The notes: generated by a model from the sequence alone, not told the origin. A stretch of DNA of 64,000 bases from Erysipelothrix sp. HDW6C (GCF_011299615.1 NZ_CP049861.1:1116001-1180000); one strand, 5' to 3'. Positions 1 through 8,215 are shown, counted from the stretch's first letter. Program-made: numbers and translations.

Positions 1-1
1 T

Positions 2-844
2 AATACAGAACATCTTGAAATGTCGCTAAGTATTCTCAAACAAGAATATCACTCGCAACTTTCTTCATGGGATAAAGTTCAATTGGCCCGTGCAAAAGAC
101 CGTGCGGGTTCCAAGCAGTTCATCGAAGCAATTTTTACTGATTTTACCGAATTGCATGGTGATCGCAATTATGGTGATGACGGTGCAATCCTCGGTGGTA
201 TTGCACATCTTCATGATATGCCTGTTACCGTTATTGGTGTTGTAAAAGGCCAGACTACAGAGGAAAATCTCAAATCAAACTTTGGGATGGTCCATCCTGA
301 AGGGTATCGCAAGGCCTTACGTTTGATGAAGCAAGCGGAAAAGTTTAACCGTCCAATCATTACCCTCATTGACACCCCCGGAGCGTATCCTGGGATTGGA
401 GCAGAGGAGCGCGGCCAAGGGCAGGCAATCGCTCAAAATTTGGTTAGTATGATGGATCTTAAAGTTCCGGTAATTGCCATAATTCTTGGTGAAGCAGGAA
501 GTGGTGGTGCCCTTGCCTTAGCAGTTGCCAATCAAGTCTGGATGATGGAGCATGCGATTTACAGTATCCTTTCACCCGAAGGGTTTGCCTCAATTTTATA
601 CAAAGACGCTTCAAAAGCGCCCGAGATTGTCGATGATATGAAAATTACCAGTGATCATCTCTTTGCGCTTGGATTGATTGATGAAGTGATTGAAGAGAAA
701 GATGATTTTGTACCCGTTGCAAAATATCTCAAAGCACGACTGTATCGTGAACTGAGCGCTATGAAAAAAATGAAAGCAAAACAAATCCAAAAACAGCGGT
801 ACGAGAGATTCCGTAACATTGGGGAGGTAATCCATGAAAAGTAG
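2..844 (+). CDS. accA: Acetyl-CoA carboxylase carboxyltransferase subunit alpha, 5' end outside window
   Basis: AccA transfers the carboxyl group from biotin to acetyl-CoA, giving malonyl-CoA for fatty acid synthesis. The central region reads ELHGDRNYGDDGAI, then HPEGYRKALRLMKQAEKFNRP and GEAGSGGALALAVAN, which is the crotonase-like carboxyltransferase fold. The first ATG is at 20, but it has no ribosome site, and the frame stays open to base 2 with residues that align to the N-terminal helix of longer AccA proteins (LExxLxxLK then WDKVQLAR). The gene therefore probably starts left of the window, as a long-form AccA or an AccD-AccA fusion. Its 3' end overlaps fabH by 11 bases, so the two are translationally coupled. 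Confidence 0.93.
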   Translation, partial: NTEHLEMSLSILKQEYHSQLSSWDKVQLARAKDRAGSKQFIEAIFTDFTELHGDRNYGDDGAILGGIAHLHDMPVTVIGVVKGQTTEENLKSNFGMVHPEGYRKALRLMKQAEKFNRPIITLIDTPGAYPGIGAEERGQGQAIAQNLVSMMDLKVPVIAIILGEAGSGGALALAVANQVWMMEHAIYSILSPEGFASILYKDASKAPEIVDDMKITSDHLFALGLIDEVIEEKDDFVPVAKYLKARLYRELSAMKKMKAKQIQKQRYERFRNIGEVIHEK

Positions 845-1802
845 CATTATCAGTACTGGGAGTTATCGTCCCAAACAGGTTGTAAGTAATTTTGATTTTG
901 AAGGTATTATGGAGACCAGTGATGCGTGGATCGTTCAAAGAACGGGGATAAGGCAGCGCTTGTTTGAAGACGAATCATCCGTCCGTATGGCAACTGAAGC
1001 CGCACGCAATGCTTTAGAAAATTTGGATGCATCCAGTATCGATTGCATCATTGTTGCAACCTATACGCCTGACTCATTCATTCCGACCATTGCCAATCAA
1101 GTTCGAGCGCACTTAGGAATTACGAACCCAATTCCGTCGTTTGATATCAATGCCGCATGTTCGGGGTTTGTTTACGCTTACCAAACAGCACATGCTTATA
1201 TTGCATCTGGAATTTACAAACGTATTCTTGTGGTTGGGGTCGATTTTAACTCGCGTTATTTGGATTTTTCAGATCGCGCAACGTCAATTCTTTTTGGAGA
1301 TGGTGCCGGAGCAATCGTGATGGAAGCAGGAATCACAGGCTCCATCGATTGTATTCTGGGCGGAGAAACAGACACTCTTGAAACAATTCGTATGCAGAAC
1401 ATGAGTGATCATGGTAATCCATTTGTATCCCGTCCATTGACCGATTCATCATACTTTGAAATGAAGGGAGCAGAAGTCTTCAAATTTGCCGTCCGCGTCA
1501 TGGAGTCATCTGTGCATGCTATTCTTGAACGTAACAAATTGACAAGTGAAGATGTTGATCTTGTAATTTCCCATCAAGCAAACCAGCGGATCCTCGACAG
1601 TGGTGCCCGTGCACTTAAAATGCCCAAAGAAAAATTTTTAAGCAATGTTGCTGAAGTTGGGAACACCTCTTCAGCAAGTGTCCCTCTTTTGTTGGATGAA
1701 GCCAATCGAAAGGGACAATTGAAGCCTGGCATGAAGATAATCCTTGTTGCCTTTGGTGGTGGTTTGACCTATGGAACGGCACTCTTGGAGTGGGTTGCAT
1801 AA
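834..1802 (+). CDS. fabH: Beta-ketoacyl-ACP synthase III
   Basis: FabH condenses a short acyl-CoA with malonyl-ACP and so starts each fatty acid chain. At 322 residues it has the usual length. The catalytic triad is visible: Cys109 in DINAACSGF, His247 in ISHQANQR and Asn277 in GNTSSASVP. The ribosome site GGGGAGG (821-827) is well spaced from the ATG at 834, inside the end of accA. The next gene, acpP, has its own promoter in the 62-base gap. Confidence 0.96.
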   Translation: MKSSIISTGSYRPKQVVSNFDFEGIMETSDAWIVQRTGIRQRLFEDESSVRMATEAARNALENLDASSIDCIIVATYTPDSFIPTIANQVRAHLGITNPIPSFDINAACSGFVYAYQTAHAYIASGIYKRILVVGVDFNSRYLDFSDRATSILFGDGAGAIVMEAGITGSIDCILGGETDTLETIRMQNMSDHGNPFVSRPLTDSSYFEMKGAEVFKFAVRVMESSVHAILERNKLTSEDVDLVISHQANQRILDSGARALKMPKEKFLSNVAEVGNTSSASVPLLLDEANRKGQLKPGMKIILVAFGGGLTYGTALLEWVA

Positions 1803-1803
1803 C

Positions 1804-1832
1804 TTGACAATTTAAAGATAAAAATATATAGT
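1804..1832 (+). promoter_or_regulatory. Promoter of the acpP-fab operon
   Basis: TTGACA (1804-1809) and TATAGT (1827-1832) lie 17 bases apart, just after the fabH stop. This gives acpP and the downstream fab genes a start that is separable from accA-fabH. The -10 box overlaps the operator-like palindrome at 1830-1846. Confidence 0.7.
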
Positions 1833-1846
1833 TTGAACATCAAACT
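1830..1846 (+). promoter_or_regulatory. FabT-like operator
   Basis: AGTTTGAACATCAAACT is a perfect palindrome with 7-base arms and a 3-base centre. It fits the box known for FabT, the MarR-family repressor of fatty acid synthesis in streptococci (TTTGA, three bases, TCAAA). It overlaps the acpP promoter -10 and the likely start point, so binding would block transcription. No FabT gene is present in the window, so the regulator is inferred. Confidence 0.72.
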
Positions 1847-1864
1847 AATTAAGGAGAAAATAAA

Positions 1865-2089
1865 ATGAACGACAAAATTAAAAACATAGTAGCAGAAATC
1901 TTAGATATTGAAGCAGGTACAATTGCTGAAGATGCATCAATTCTTGATGATCTTGGCGCCGATTCAATCGCAGTTATGGAAATCGTAATGGAACTTGAAG
2001 GCGAATATGGTGTTGAGGTACCAACAGAAGATATCCTAACACTCAAAACAGTAAATGATATTGTGGCTTACATCGAAGCAAAACAGTAA
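1865..2089 (+). CDS. acpP: Acyl carrier protein
   Basis: This 74-residue acidic protein carries growing acyl chains on phosphopantetheine attached to Ser34, in GADSIAVME (the usual DSL is DSI here). AAGGAG at 1851 is a strong ribosome site. The stop overlaps the fabD start (TAATG). AcpS, which activates ACP, is encoded 3.2 kb downstream in the same operon. Confidence 0.96.
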   Translation: MNDKIKNIVAEILDIEAGTIAEDASILDDLGADSIAVMEIVMELEGEYGVEVPTEDILTLKTVNDIVAYIEAKQ

Positions 2090-2985
2090 TGAAAATTGGA
2101 TACTTATTTGCTGGCCAAGGCCAGCAATTTGTTCATATGGGCCAAGACCTCGCTCAAGAATATCCAGATATTTCCGCAATTTACAAGACGGCATCGGATA
2201 TTCTTGGCTATGACATCCTGGCACTTACGGAAACACAATTATCACAAACTCGCTATACCCAACCAGCGCTCTATGTTCTAGGTCATGCCTTGGATTCACT
2301 TATTAAAGCCAAAGGATTCCAACCGCATGTTGTAGCAGGGCTCTCTTTGGGAGAGTACAATGCGCTGACGAGCAGCGGTGCCCTTGACTTTGTCGAAGGT
2401 GTTGCTTTAATTGCGAAACGTGGCGAAATCATGCAAACAGCGCTTCCCGAAAATACAACGGGAATGGCAGCTTGCTTAAAAACAGATATTGATACAGTTC
2501 GTAATGGTCTTGAAGGGTCTGACATTGCAATTTGCAATATCAATACCCCCAGTCAAATCGTGATTGGTGGTGCCTTGGATAAACTTGAACCTGCGATGCA
2601 ACGGTTGAAAGAAAACGGTGTCCGTATGGTGATTCCTTTAAAAGTGTCGACGGTTTCGCATATGGCACTTATGGAACCTGCAAGCCAACAATTACGCGCA
2701 GCGCTATCATCAATGGTTTTTAAGACGCCAACCATTGATTTCATCAACAACATCAATGCAGCAGTTCAAACCGATGGCTTTGTAGATACATTGTCTCGTC
2801 ATATTGCTGAGCCAACACATATGGCACAAACCATTCAATCGATGATTGATATGGGTATTGATTTGTTTATTGAGGTTGGTCCAAAAGGATCAATTTCAAA
2901 ATTTGTTAAAGAAATTGGTGGCAAGGAAATCGCCGTCATTAATGTCTATGATATTGACACATTGGGAGGTTTAACTCATGAATAA
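2089..2985 (+). CDS. fabD: Malonyl-CoA:ACP transacylase
   Basis: FabD moves malonyl from CoA to ACP. It has the N-terminal FAGQGQQ, the nucleophile Ser86 in GLSLGEY and a catalytic His191 in VSHMALMEP. At 298 residues it is slightly under the usual 305-310. It is coupled to acpP by a 1-base overlap and to fabG by an 8-base overlap. No enoyl-ACP reductase (FabK or FabI) sits between acpP and fabD, where streptococci have fabK. Confidence 0.95.
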   Translation: MKIGYLFAGQGQQFVHMGQDLAQEYPDISAIYKTASDILGYDILALTETQLSQTRYTQPALYVLGHALDSLIKAKGFQPHVVAGLSLGEYNALTSSGALDFVEGVALIAKRGEIMQTALPENTTGMAACLKTDIDTVRNGLEGSDIAICNINTPSQIVIGGALDKLEPAMQRLKENGVRMVIPLKVSTVSHMALMEPASQQLRAALSSMVFKTPTIDFINNINAAVQTDGFVDTLSRHIAEPTHMAQTIQSMIDMGIDLFIEVGPKGSISKFVKEIGGKEIAVINVYDIDTLGGLTHE

Positions 2986-3703
2986 GCCACTAGCAATCGT
3001 CACTGGGGCGACCAAAGGAATTGGACATGCTATTGCCATGCAATTGGTTGAGGATGGGTACGAAGTCTATGGAACCTACGTTCGCGACTACGAACCTGAA
3101 ACATTAAAAGCCCTTGAAAGCGATGCATTTACATTGCATCAGGTTGATGCTAGCAATCAAGAAATGTGCAAAACATTCATCCAAGAAGTTTTGAATCGTG
3201 GAAAGAATATCGCAGTTTTGGTTAACAATGCGGGAATTGTTAAAGACAATTTGTTGATGCGAATGCCATTAGAAGATTTCACACGCGTCCTTGACGTTAA
3301 CTTAACCGGTGTCTTTAACATGACACAAGCCATCACGAAGCCGATGATGCGTCAAAAATTTGGTGCAATTGTAAATATCACTTCAGTGATTGGTGAGATT
3401 GGCAATGTGGGACAGGCAAATTATGCCGCAAGCAAAGCGGGTCTTATTGGTTTTTCAAAAAGTATTGCTAAAGAATTTGCAAGTCGCAATATTCGCGTGA
3501 ATTGTGTTGCACCAGGGTTTATTGAAACAGATATGACTGAGACACTAAGCGATGATATTCGCGCAACAATTTTAAACAATATCGCCATGAAATCACTTGG
3601 AAGTGCACAAGATGTAGCCAATGCAGTAAGTTTCTTAGTGAGTGATAAGGCCCGTTACATTACAGGACAAACCTTGAATGTATGCGGCGGCATGGTAATG
3701 TAG
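2978..3703 (+). CDS. fabG: 3-oxoacyl-ACP reductase
   Basis: This is an NADPH-dependent short-chain dehydrogenase for the first reduction of the elongation cycle. The dinucleotide motif TGATKGIG is at residues 9-16, NNAG follows near 83, and the catalytic Ser136, Tyr149 and Lys153 (NYAASKAG) are all present. Length is 241. The gene starts inside the end of fabD. Confidence 0.95.
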   Translation: MNKPLAIVTGATKGIGHAIAMQLVEDGYEVYGTYVRDYEPETLKALESDAFTLHQVDASNQEMCKTFIQEVLNRGKNIAVLVNNAGIVKDNLLMRMPLEDFTRVLDVNLTGVFNMTQAITKPMMRQKFGAIVNITSVIGEIGNVGQANYAASKAGLIGFSKSIAKEFASRNIRVNCVAPGFIETDMTETLSDDIRATILNNIAMKSLGSAQDVANAVSFLVSDKARYITGQTLNVCGGMVM

Positions 3704-3712
3704 GAGAATGTT

Positions 3713-4945
3713 ATGAGAAAACGCGTAGTAGTTACCGGATTGGGGATCGTGAGTCCACTTGGAAACAGTGTTGAGGAAGCCTATACGAATGCAATCAATG
3801 GCGTGAGTGGTGTGGATACAATCACAAGTTTCGATACATCCGATTTAAAAGTTAAAGTTGCTGCACAAGTCAAAAACTTTGCAGCAGATAAATATTTAAG
3901 CAAACGAGAAATTAGGCGTCAAGATTTGTTTAGCCAGTTCGCAGTCTATGCTGCAAGTGAGGCGTACAATGATGCAGGGTTAAATGAAACAACCCACGAT
4001 ATTAAACGTATCGGCGTACTTATGGGAACAGGAATGGGCGGTATGCAGACATTTGCCGGTGATTTGAATAAAGCATACGAAGGTGGATTCGGCAAAATCC
4101 CTCCGATGTTTATTCCGATGATTATTCCCAATATGGCCGCTGGAAATGTTGCCATTGCCTTGCAAACTCAGGGTCACACATCGTGTGTGACAACTGCATG
4201 TGCGGCGGCAACCCATGCAATAGGGGATGCCTTCCGTATGATTCAACATGGATATGCTGATATTATGGTCGCTGGTGGTACGGAAGCCGGTGTATCACCA
4301 TATACTTTAGCAGGTTTCAATGCGTTAACGGCCTTGAGCTCCCATAATGATCCTAAAGTTGCATCCCGCCCTTTTGATCAGAATCGTGATGGATTTGTAT
4401 TGGGAGAGGGTGCCGGTGTCTTAATCTTAGAAGACCTTGAACATGCGCAAAAACGTGGTGCACATATCTATGCTGAGATGGTTGGCTATGGGTCAACGTG
4501 TGATGCGTTCCATATTACTGCTCCGAGCGGTGTCGGTGCTGCGGATGCAATGCGACAAGCGTTGGACGATGCTGGATTAAAACCAGAAGATGTGTCTTAT
4601 ATTAATGCGCATGGCACAAGTACCCCCTTGAATGATAAGTTTGAAACACAAGCTATCAAGGACGTATTTCAAGATGCTGCTCATACTGTATCAATATCTT
4701 CAACCAAATCAATGCATGGACATGCCTTGGGAGGAACGGGCGGTATTGAAGCCGTGCTTTCGATTAAAACCATCACAGAAGGCATTATTCCCCCAACGAT
4801 TAATTTACAGACTGCAGATCCCGAGTGTGATTTGGACTTTACGCCAAATACAGCAAAACAAAAATCTGTGGACGTTGTAATGTCAAACTCCTTAGGGTTT
4901 GGTGGTCACAATGCTGTAATCATGTTTAGAAAGTTTGGTGTGTAA
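3713..4945 (+). CDS. fabF: Beta-ketoacyl-ACP synthase II
   Basis: FabF is the main elongating condensing enzyme. The 410-residue thiolase fold has the active site Cys163 in TTACAAATHA and the two catalytic histidines His300 (NAHGTSTPLND) and His337 (HGHALGG). It lies 9 bases after fabG with ribosome site GGAG. Order and spacing match the fab operons of Lactobacillales. Confidence 0.96.
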   Translation: MRKRVVVTGLGIVSPLGNSVEEAYTNAINGVSGVDTITSFDTSDLKVKVAAQVKNFAADKYLSKREIRRQDLFSQFAVYAASEAYNDAGLNETTHDIKRIGVLMGTGMGGMQTFAGDLNKAYEGGFGKIPPMFIPMIIPNMAAGNVAIALQTQGHTSCVTTACAAATHAIGDAFRMIQHGYADIMVAGGTEAGVSPYTLAGFNALTALSSHNDPKVASRPFDQNRDGFVLGEGAGVLILEDLEHAQKRGAHIYAEMVGYGSTCDAFHITAPSGVGAADAMRQALDDAGLKPEDVSYINAHGTSTPLNDKFETQAIKDVFQDAAHTVSISSTKSMHGHALGGTGGIEAVLSIKTITEGIIPPTINLQTADPECDLDFTPNTAKQKSVDVVMSNSLGFGGHNAVIMFRKFGV

Positions 4946-4946
4946 A

Positions 4947-5372
4947 ATGTTATTAAACTCAAATCAAATTCAAGAAATCATCCCGCATCGTTATCCATTC
5001 TTATTGGTTGATGCTGTCAAAGAAATGAGTGACACATCCATTGTGGCGATTAAGAATGTATCGGCTAATGAGATGCATTTCATGGGACATTTTCCACAGA
5101 AACATGTGATGCCTGGCGTGCTTATTACTGAAGCACTTGCGCAAGCAGGGGCGATTGTTTTATTGTCGCAAGAACAATTCAAAGGTAAAATTGCTTATTT
5201 TGTTGGAATCGACAACTTCAAGTTTAAACGACAAGTCATTCCAGGAGACCAATTGGAACTTCATGTTGAGTTGGTTAAGCTGAAAAGTATTATGGGTATT
5301 GCCGAAGCGAAGGCATATGTCAATGGAGAGGTTTGTGCTTATGGAACCATTAAATTTGCAATCGGAGATTAA
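4947..5372 (+). CDS. fabZ: 3-hydroxyacyl-ACP dehydratase
   Basis: FabZ dehydrates hydroxyacyl-ACP. The protein starts with the family pattern of an N-terminal IIPHRYPFLLVD and has the hot-dog catalytic His48 (HFMGHFPQ) and Glu62 (LITEALAQAGA). I chose the ATG at 4947 (141 residues) because other FabZ proteins begin just before this pattern; a TTG at 4935 would add four residues. The Shine-Dalgarno site is weak, so translation probably depends on ribosomes finishing fabF, which ends 2 bases upstream. Confidence 0.93.
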   Translation: MLLNSNQIQEIIPHRYPFLLVDAVKEMSDTSIVAIKNVSANEMHFMGHFPQKHVMPGVLITEALAQAGAIVLLSQEQFKGKIAYFVGIDNFKFKRQVIPGDQLELHVELVKLKSIMGIAEAKAYVNGEVCAYGTIKFAIGD

Positions 5373-5694
5373 GATTGGGACTGATTTGGTGCACATGCCG
5401 CGCTATGAGAAATTTGTAGAAGATGCACGCTTTATTCAAAAGGTATTGACGCCTAATGAACAATACCTTTTCAATGCACTGGTTCATCCCCGTAAGAAGT
5501 TGGAATTTCTTTGTGGACGTTATGCTGCAAAAGAAGCGTATGCAAAGGCAAAGGGCACTGGAATTGGTGTGACATCGTTTTTGGATATTGAAGTTCTCAA
5601 GAATGAGTCAGGGTGTCCAATTAGTAAACAGGCGCAGGTATCCATCAGTCATGATGGTGAGTACGCGATTGCGATGGTGCTTGTTTATGCATAA
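5341..5694 (+). CDS. acpS: Holo-ACP synthase
   Basis: AcpS attaches 4'-phosphopantetheine from CoA to Ser34 of the ACP encoded upstream. The magnesium and CoA ligands are Asp15 (KIGTDLV) and Glu65 (GRYAAKEAYAKAKGTG), and SISHDGEYA closes the fold. I chose the ATG at 5341 because GGAGAGG lies 9 bases before it and it gives the family length (117 residues). A longer frame opening at 5299 lacks homology at its start. It overlaps fabZ by 32 bases. Confidence 0.9.
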   Translation: MEPLNLQSEIKIGTDLVHMPRYEKFVEDARFIQKVLTPNEQYLFNALVHPRKKLEFLCGRYAAKEAYAKAKGTGIGVTSFLDIEVLKNESGCPISKQAQVSISHDGEYAIAMVLVYA

Positions 5695-6361
5695 AATATA
5701 CATGCTGATTACGTTTCTTGCACTTCCTTATTATTGGGTTCGCTCATTTTTCATACGCAAAAGTGGCGATCCTGAGAAAATAGCCCGCGAGCTGAAAACA
5801 TACCCTCGTGACTACTTCGGAATTCGTGGAAAGAAAGTGACACCGATAGGTGATACGACACACATTTATCCCAATTGTGTTTACCTATCAAATCATCAAT
5901 CGCACAACGATATCTTTATCGTGTTGGATGCTATTCAGAAACCTTTTCGATTTATCGCGAAGAAAGAGCTTTTCAGTAATCCCGCAACCGGTCCGTTTAT
6001 GAGAATGTCACAATCTTACCCACTGGATCGTGATGACCCCCGTCAATCGCTGACACAGCTCAAACAAGCGGTAAATGATATTAATGCTGGGTGTTCCGTT
6101 TTAGCCTTCCCAGAAGGCACACGCTCACACCAGGCGGAAATGTTGGAATTCAAAGCGGGAATGTTTTCAATGTTACGAAAAAGTACGGTCCCTTTGGTAC
6201 CACTCTATATAAAGGATAGCTTTAACGAGCAAACAAAAAATTATGAAATTTACTTTGGCGACCCCATTTTACCAGAGGTGTTCCAAAGCATGAAGGGCAC
6301 GGAGTTGTGTGACTATGTCCGTGCGCGCATGGAAGAACTTAAAGAACATGCATACGCTTAA
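5687..6361 (+). CDS. plsC: 1-acyl-sn-glycerol-3-phosphate acyltransferase (PlsC family)
   Basis: This 224-residue membrane enzyme probably acylates lysophosphatidic acid to phosphatidic acid, using the chains made by the upstream operon. A hydrophobic N-terminal segment (about residues 4-20) precedes the acyltransferase motifs NHQSHND and FPEGTRS. The start at 5687 overlaps the acpS stop by 8 bases. It is the last gene of the operon and is followed by a terminator. The family also contains lysophospholipid acyltransferases, so the exact acceptor is inferred. Confidence 0.85.
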   Translation: MHKIYMLITFLALPYYWVRSFFIRKSGDPEKIARELKTYPRDYFGIRGKKVTPIGDTTHIYPNCVYLSNHQSHNDIFIVLDAIQKPFRFIAKKELFSNPATGPFMRMSQSYPLDRDDPRQSLTQLKQAVNDINAGCSVLAFPEGTRSHQAEMLEFKAGMFSMLRKSTVPLVPLYIKDSFNEQTKNYEIYFGDPILPEVFQSMKGTELCDYVRARMEELKEHAYA

Positions 6362-6371
6362 TTATTGACAC

Positions 6372-6401
6372 AAAAAAGAACATTTTGAATGTTCTTTTTT
6401 T
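6372..6401 (+). terminator. Terminator of the fatty acid operon
   Basis: AAAAAAGAACATT and its complement AATGTTCTTTTTT form a 13-base stem with a 3-base loop, ending in a T run 10 bases after the plsC stop. Confidence 0.85.
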
Positions 6402-6431
6402 GTATGATATACTTTGAAAAAGAGGATTTGT

Positions 6432-7004
6432 ATGCACGAAGTACAAGGGTTAATTATGGAATTTGCGACTGGATTTTATTCTTACATTCCAGTATTTATC
6501 ATCTTATACTGTATTCGGCTCCGAAAATTGCCGTTAGGGCAGCAGGTGCTGAATACTCTATTATTTTTCTATCTCTGTATTGTTATTGATCTTACCCAAT
6601 TTCCACTCCCTGCAACGCGTGCTGCAGTGGAATACACAATGCAAAGGGTTGGTCCATTTAATCATTCGAGTTACAACCTGATGCCATTTTTTGTACAAGA
6701 TTTAAACTTTTTATTGCAAGATAACAAACTGGCTTTAAACGTTATCATGACCATTCCATTTGGTTTCTTGGTTGGTCTTAAAACACGGAGAATGCGTAAA
6801 ACACTTTTCTTTGGTGCATGCTTTACAGTGGCACTTGAACTCACTCAATTATTGACGCGCTATTTTCAAATGAGTTATCGAATTTTTGACGTTGATGATT
6901 TAATCTTAAACTTCATGGGCGTAGCCGTTGGTTACGGAATCTACTTCGTCTTCCGAAGTGGATACCACTACGTCCGCAAAATTACCACGAATCAGCGCGA
7001 GTAA
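6432..7004 (+). CDS. VanZ-like membrane protein
   Basis: This 190-residue protein has four or five predicted membrane segments and family features: LTQFPLP after the second helix, NLMPF, and a C-terminal FDVDDLILNFMGVAVGYG. VanZ-family proteins affect the response to teicoplanin and lipoglycopeptides in some species, but their activity is not established. The ATG at 6432 has AAAAGAGG 6 bases upstream. The last 99 bases overlap the 3' end of ybaK on the other strand. A paralogue of similar length lies at 34962-35528. Confidence 0.8.
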   Translation: MHEVQGLIMEFATGFYSYIPVFIILYCIRLRKLPLGQQVLNTLLFFYLCIVIDLTQFPLPATRAAVEYTMQRVGPFNHSSYNLMPFFVQDLNFLLQDNKLALNVIMTIPFGFLVGLKTRRMRKTLFFGACFTVALELTQLLTRYFQMSYRIFDVDDLILNFMGVAVGYGIYFVFRSGYHYVRKITTNQRE

Positions 7005-7433
7005 TGCCGTCGGATTTACTTCAAGTTGTTGTCCAATCTTACCTGCAGACACAATAAAGGATGACATCGCTTGCGCAGTTGTATCGATGATTGTTGGAAA
7101 TTGCTTTTTCATCCCTAATGGAGAACAGCCACCACGAACATAACCTGTCAAATCAAAGAGATACTTGATATGAAGCAGTTCAAGCCGTTTTACTCCAAAC
7201 GCTTTAGCTGCTTTTTTCATGTCAATATGTTCGTTAATGGGGATAACTGCTACAAAATGGTCAACACCGTGCTCAAGGACAATGGTTTTGAATATTTTGG
7301 AAGCGGGTTGCCCAATTTGGGTGGCAACATCAATGCCATCAAATTCTATCTTATCTTTATCGTATGCATGCGTTGTATAAGGAATCTTCTTTTGATCCAG
7401 AATTCGCATCGCATTGGTCTTCTTTATTTTCAT
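6906..7433 (-). CDS. ybaK: Cys-tRNA(Pro)/Cys-tRNA(Cys) deacylase
   Basis: YbaK/EbsC proteins hydrolyse Cys wrongly attached to tRNA-Pro. The 175-residue protein carries the family core: SKIFKTIVLE, a lysine-rich AKAFGVKRLEL, TGYVRGGCSPLGMKKQFPT and SAGKIGQQLEV. The start at 7433 has AAGGTG 7 bases upstream; the longer frame to 7520 has no support. The C-terminal 16 or so residues extend beyond the usual YbaK end. They and the conserved last strand are encoded inside the convergent VanZ-like gene. Confidence 0.88.
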   Translation of the reverse strand: MKIKKTNAMRILDQKKIPYTTHAYDKDKIEFDGIDVATQIGQPASKIFKTIVLEHGVDHFVAVIPINEHIDMKKAAKAFGVKRLELLHIKYLFDLTGYVRGGCSPLGMKKQFPTIIDTTAQAMSSFIVSAGKIGQQLEVNPTALLALIRGNFADVVVSTSEDEVDSVTNGYAHEV

Positions 7434-7520
7434 GTTGTTCACCTTCAAAACTATTTTACCATAAAGCAGTCCTATCGGTTGCAATGAACAATCGGTCTTG
7501 GTATTCTTAGAACGTATCAA

Positions 7521-7610
7521 GCAAAGTAAATAACATGTGTTAAGTGCTGAAGGATGGGAAGTAGCCTTTGGACGAAACGAAAGTGCAGTGTGTTATTGCC
7601 TCCGTTGCGA
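7521..7610 (+). promoter_or_regulatory. THF (folT) riboswitch
   Basis: The leader before folT matches the folT-type tetrahydrofolate aptamer block by block: GTAAATAAC, then GTTAAGTG, GGATGGGA, ACGAAACGAAAGTGCAGTG and TGTTATTGCCTCCG. GCAA (7521-7524) and TTGC (7605-7608) close the outer helix, and GTAAATAACA pairs with TGTTATTGC. Downstream, CCTTTTTC (7612-7619) can pair, with one mismatch, with GAAAGAGG, which carries the folT ribosome site. Control of translation is therefore likely. The assignment is from recalled sequence pattern, not from a covariance search. Confidence 0.85.
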
Positions 7611-7655
7611 GCCTTTTTCTTTATGCTGCTTGATAAGCGAAAGAGGTGTTAGAAG

Positions 7656-8165
7656 ATGAAAACAAAGAAGTTAGTTTTAATGGCGTTATTTATCGTCATA
7701 GAAATCGTATTTACGCGATTTGTAAGCATTAATACTCCAATTACTCGGGTTGGATTCTCATTTGTTCCCATGGCAATTGCGGGTTATATGATGGGGGTCT
7801 TCAATGCAGGGATCATCGCTCTCATTGCTGATCTTATTGGAGCAACATTATGGCCAAGTGGTCCTTATTTTATTGGCTTCTCAATTTCTGCTTTCCTAAC
7901 GGGTGCTGCATACGGTATCTTAAAAGGAAAAGAAGATATATGGAAATGGATGATTGTTGTTGCCCTATTCAATACGTTTATCGTCAATATTGGGTTGAAT
8001 ACCTGGTGGCTTCAAATTATGTATGGAAAAACATGGGATATACTCTTGCCACCGCGCATTGGAAAAGCCTTGTTTATACTTCCAATTAAAGTTTTGATTA
8101 ATGGAAAAGTACTGACAGTTCTAAAAAACCATAAAAGTTTACAGAATGAAATCAATAGCCTATAA
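7656..8165 (+). CDS. folT: ECF transporter substrate-binding subunit, folate type
   Basis: FolT is the membrane S component that captures folates and joins the shared ECF energy module, encoded elsewhere. The 169-residue protein has about six helices, an N-terminal charged-then-hydrophobic start and the FolT signature LNTWWLQIMYGK followed by PPRIGKAL. AGAGGTG lies 7 bases before the ATG. The THF riboswitch upstream supports a folate substrate, and fhs next door uses the product. Confidence 0.88.
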   Translation: MKTKKLVLMALFIVIEIVFTRFVSINTPITRVGFSFVPMAIAGYMMGVFNAGIIALIADLIGATLWPSGPYFIGFSISAFLTGAAYGILKGKEDIWKWMIVVALFNTFIVNIGLNTWWLQIMYGKTWDILLPPRIGKALFILPIKVLINGKVLTVLKNHKSLQNEINSL

Positions 8166-8180
8166 AAGGCTATTTTTTTA
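8154..8180 (+). terminator. Terminator of folT
   Basis: AATAGCC and GGCTATT form a 7-base stem with a TATAAAA loop and a T run. The stem begins inside the last codons of folT. Confidence 0.8.
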
Positions 8181-8215
8181 TGGTAGTCTAGATACAGATA
8201 GGTGGAGGGACACAC

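Noticed and set aside
7170-7487. A 105-codon plus-strand frame opposite ybaK
   Set aside because: ybaK on the minus strand is well supported by family motifs.
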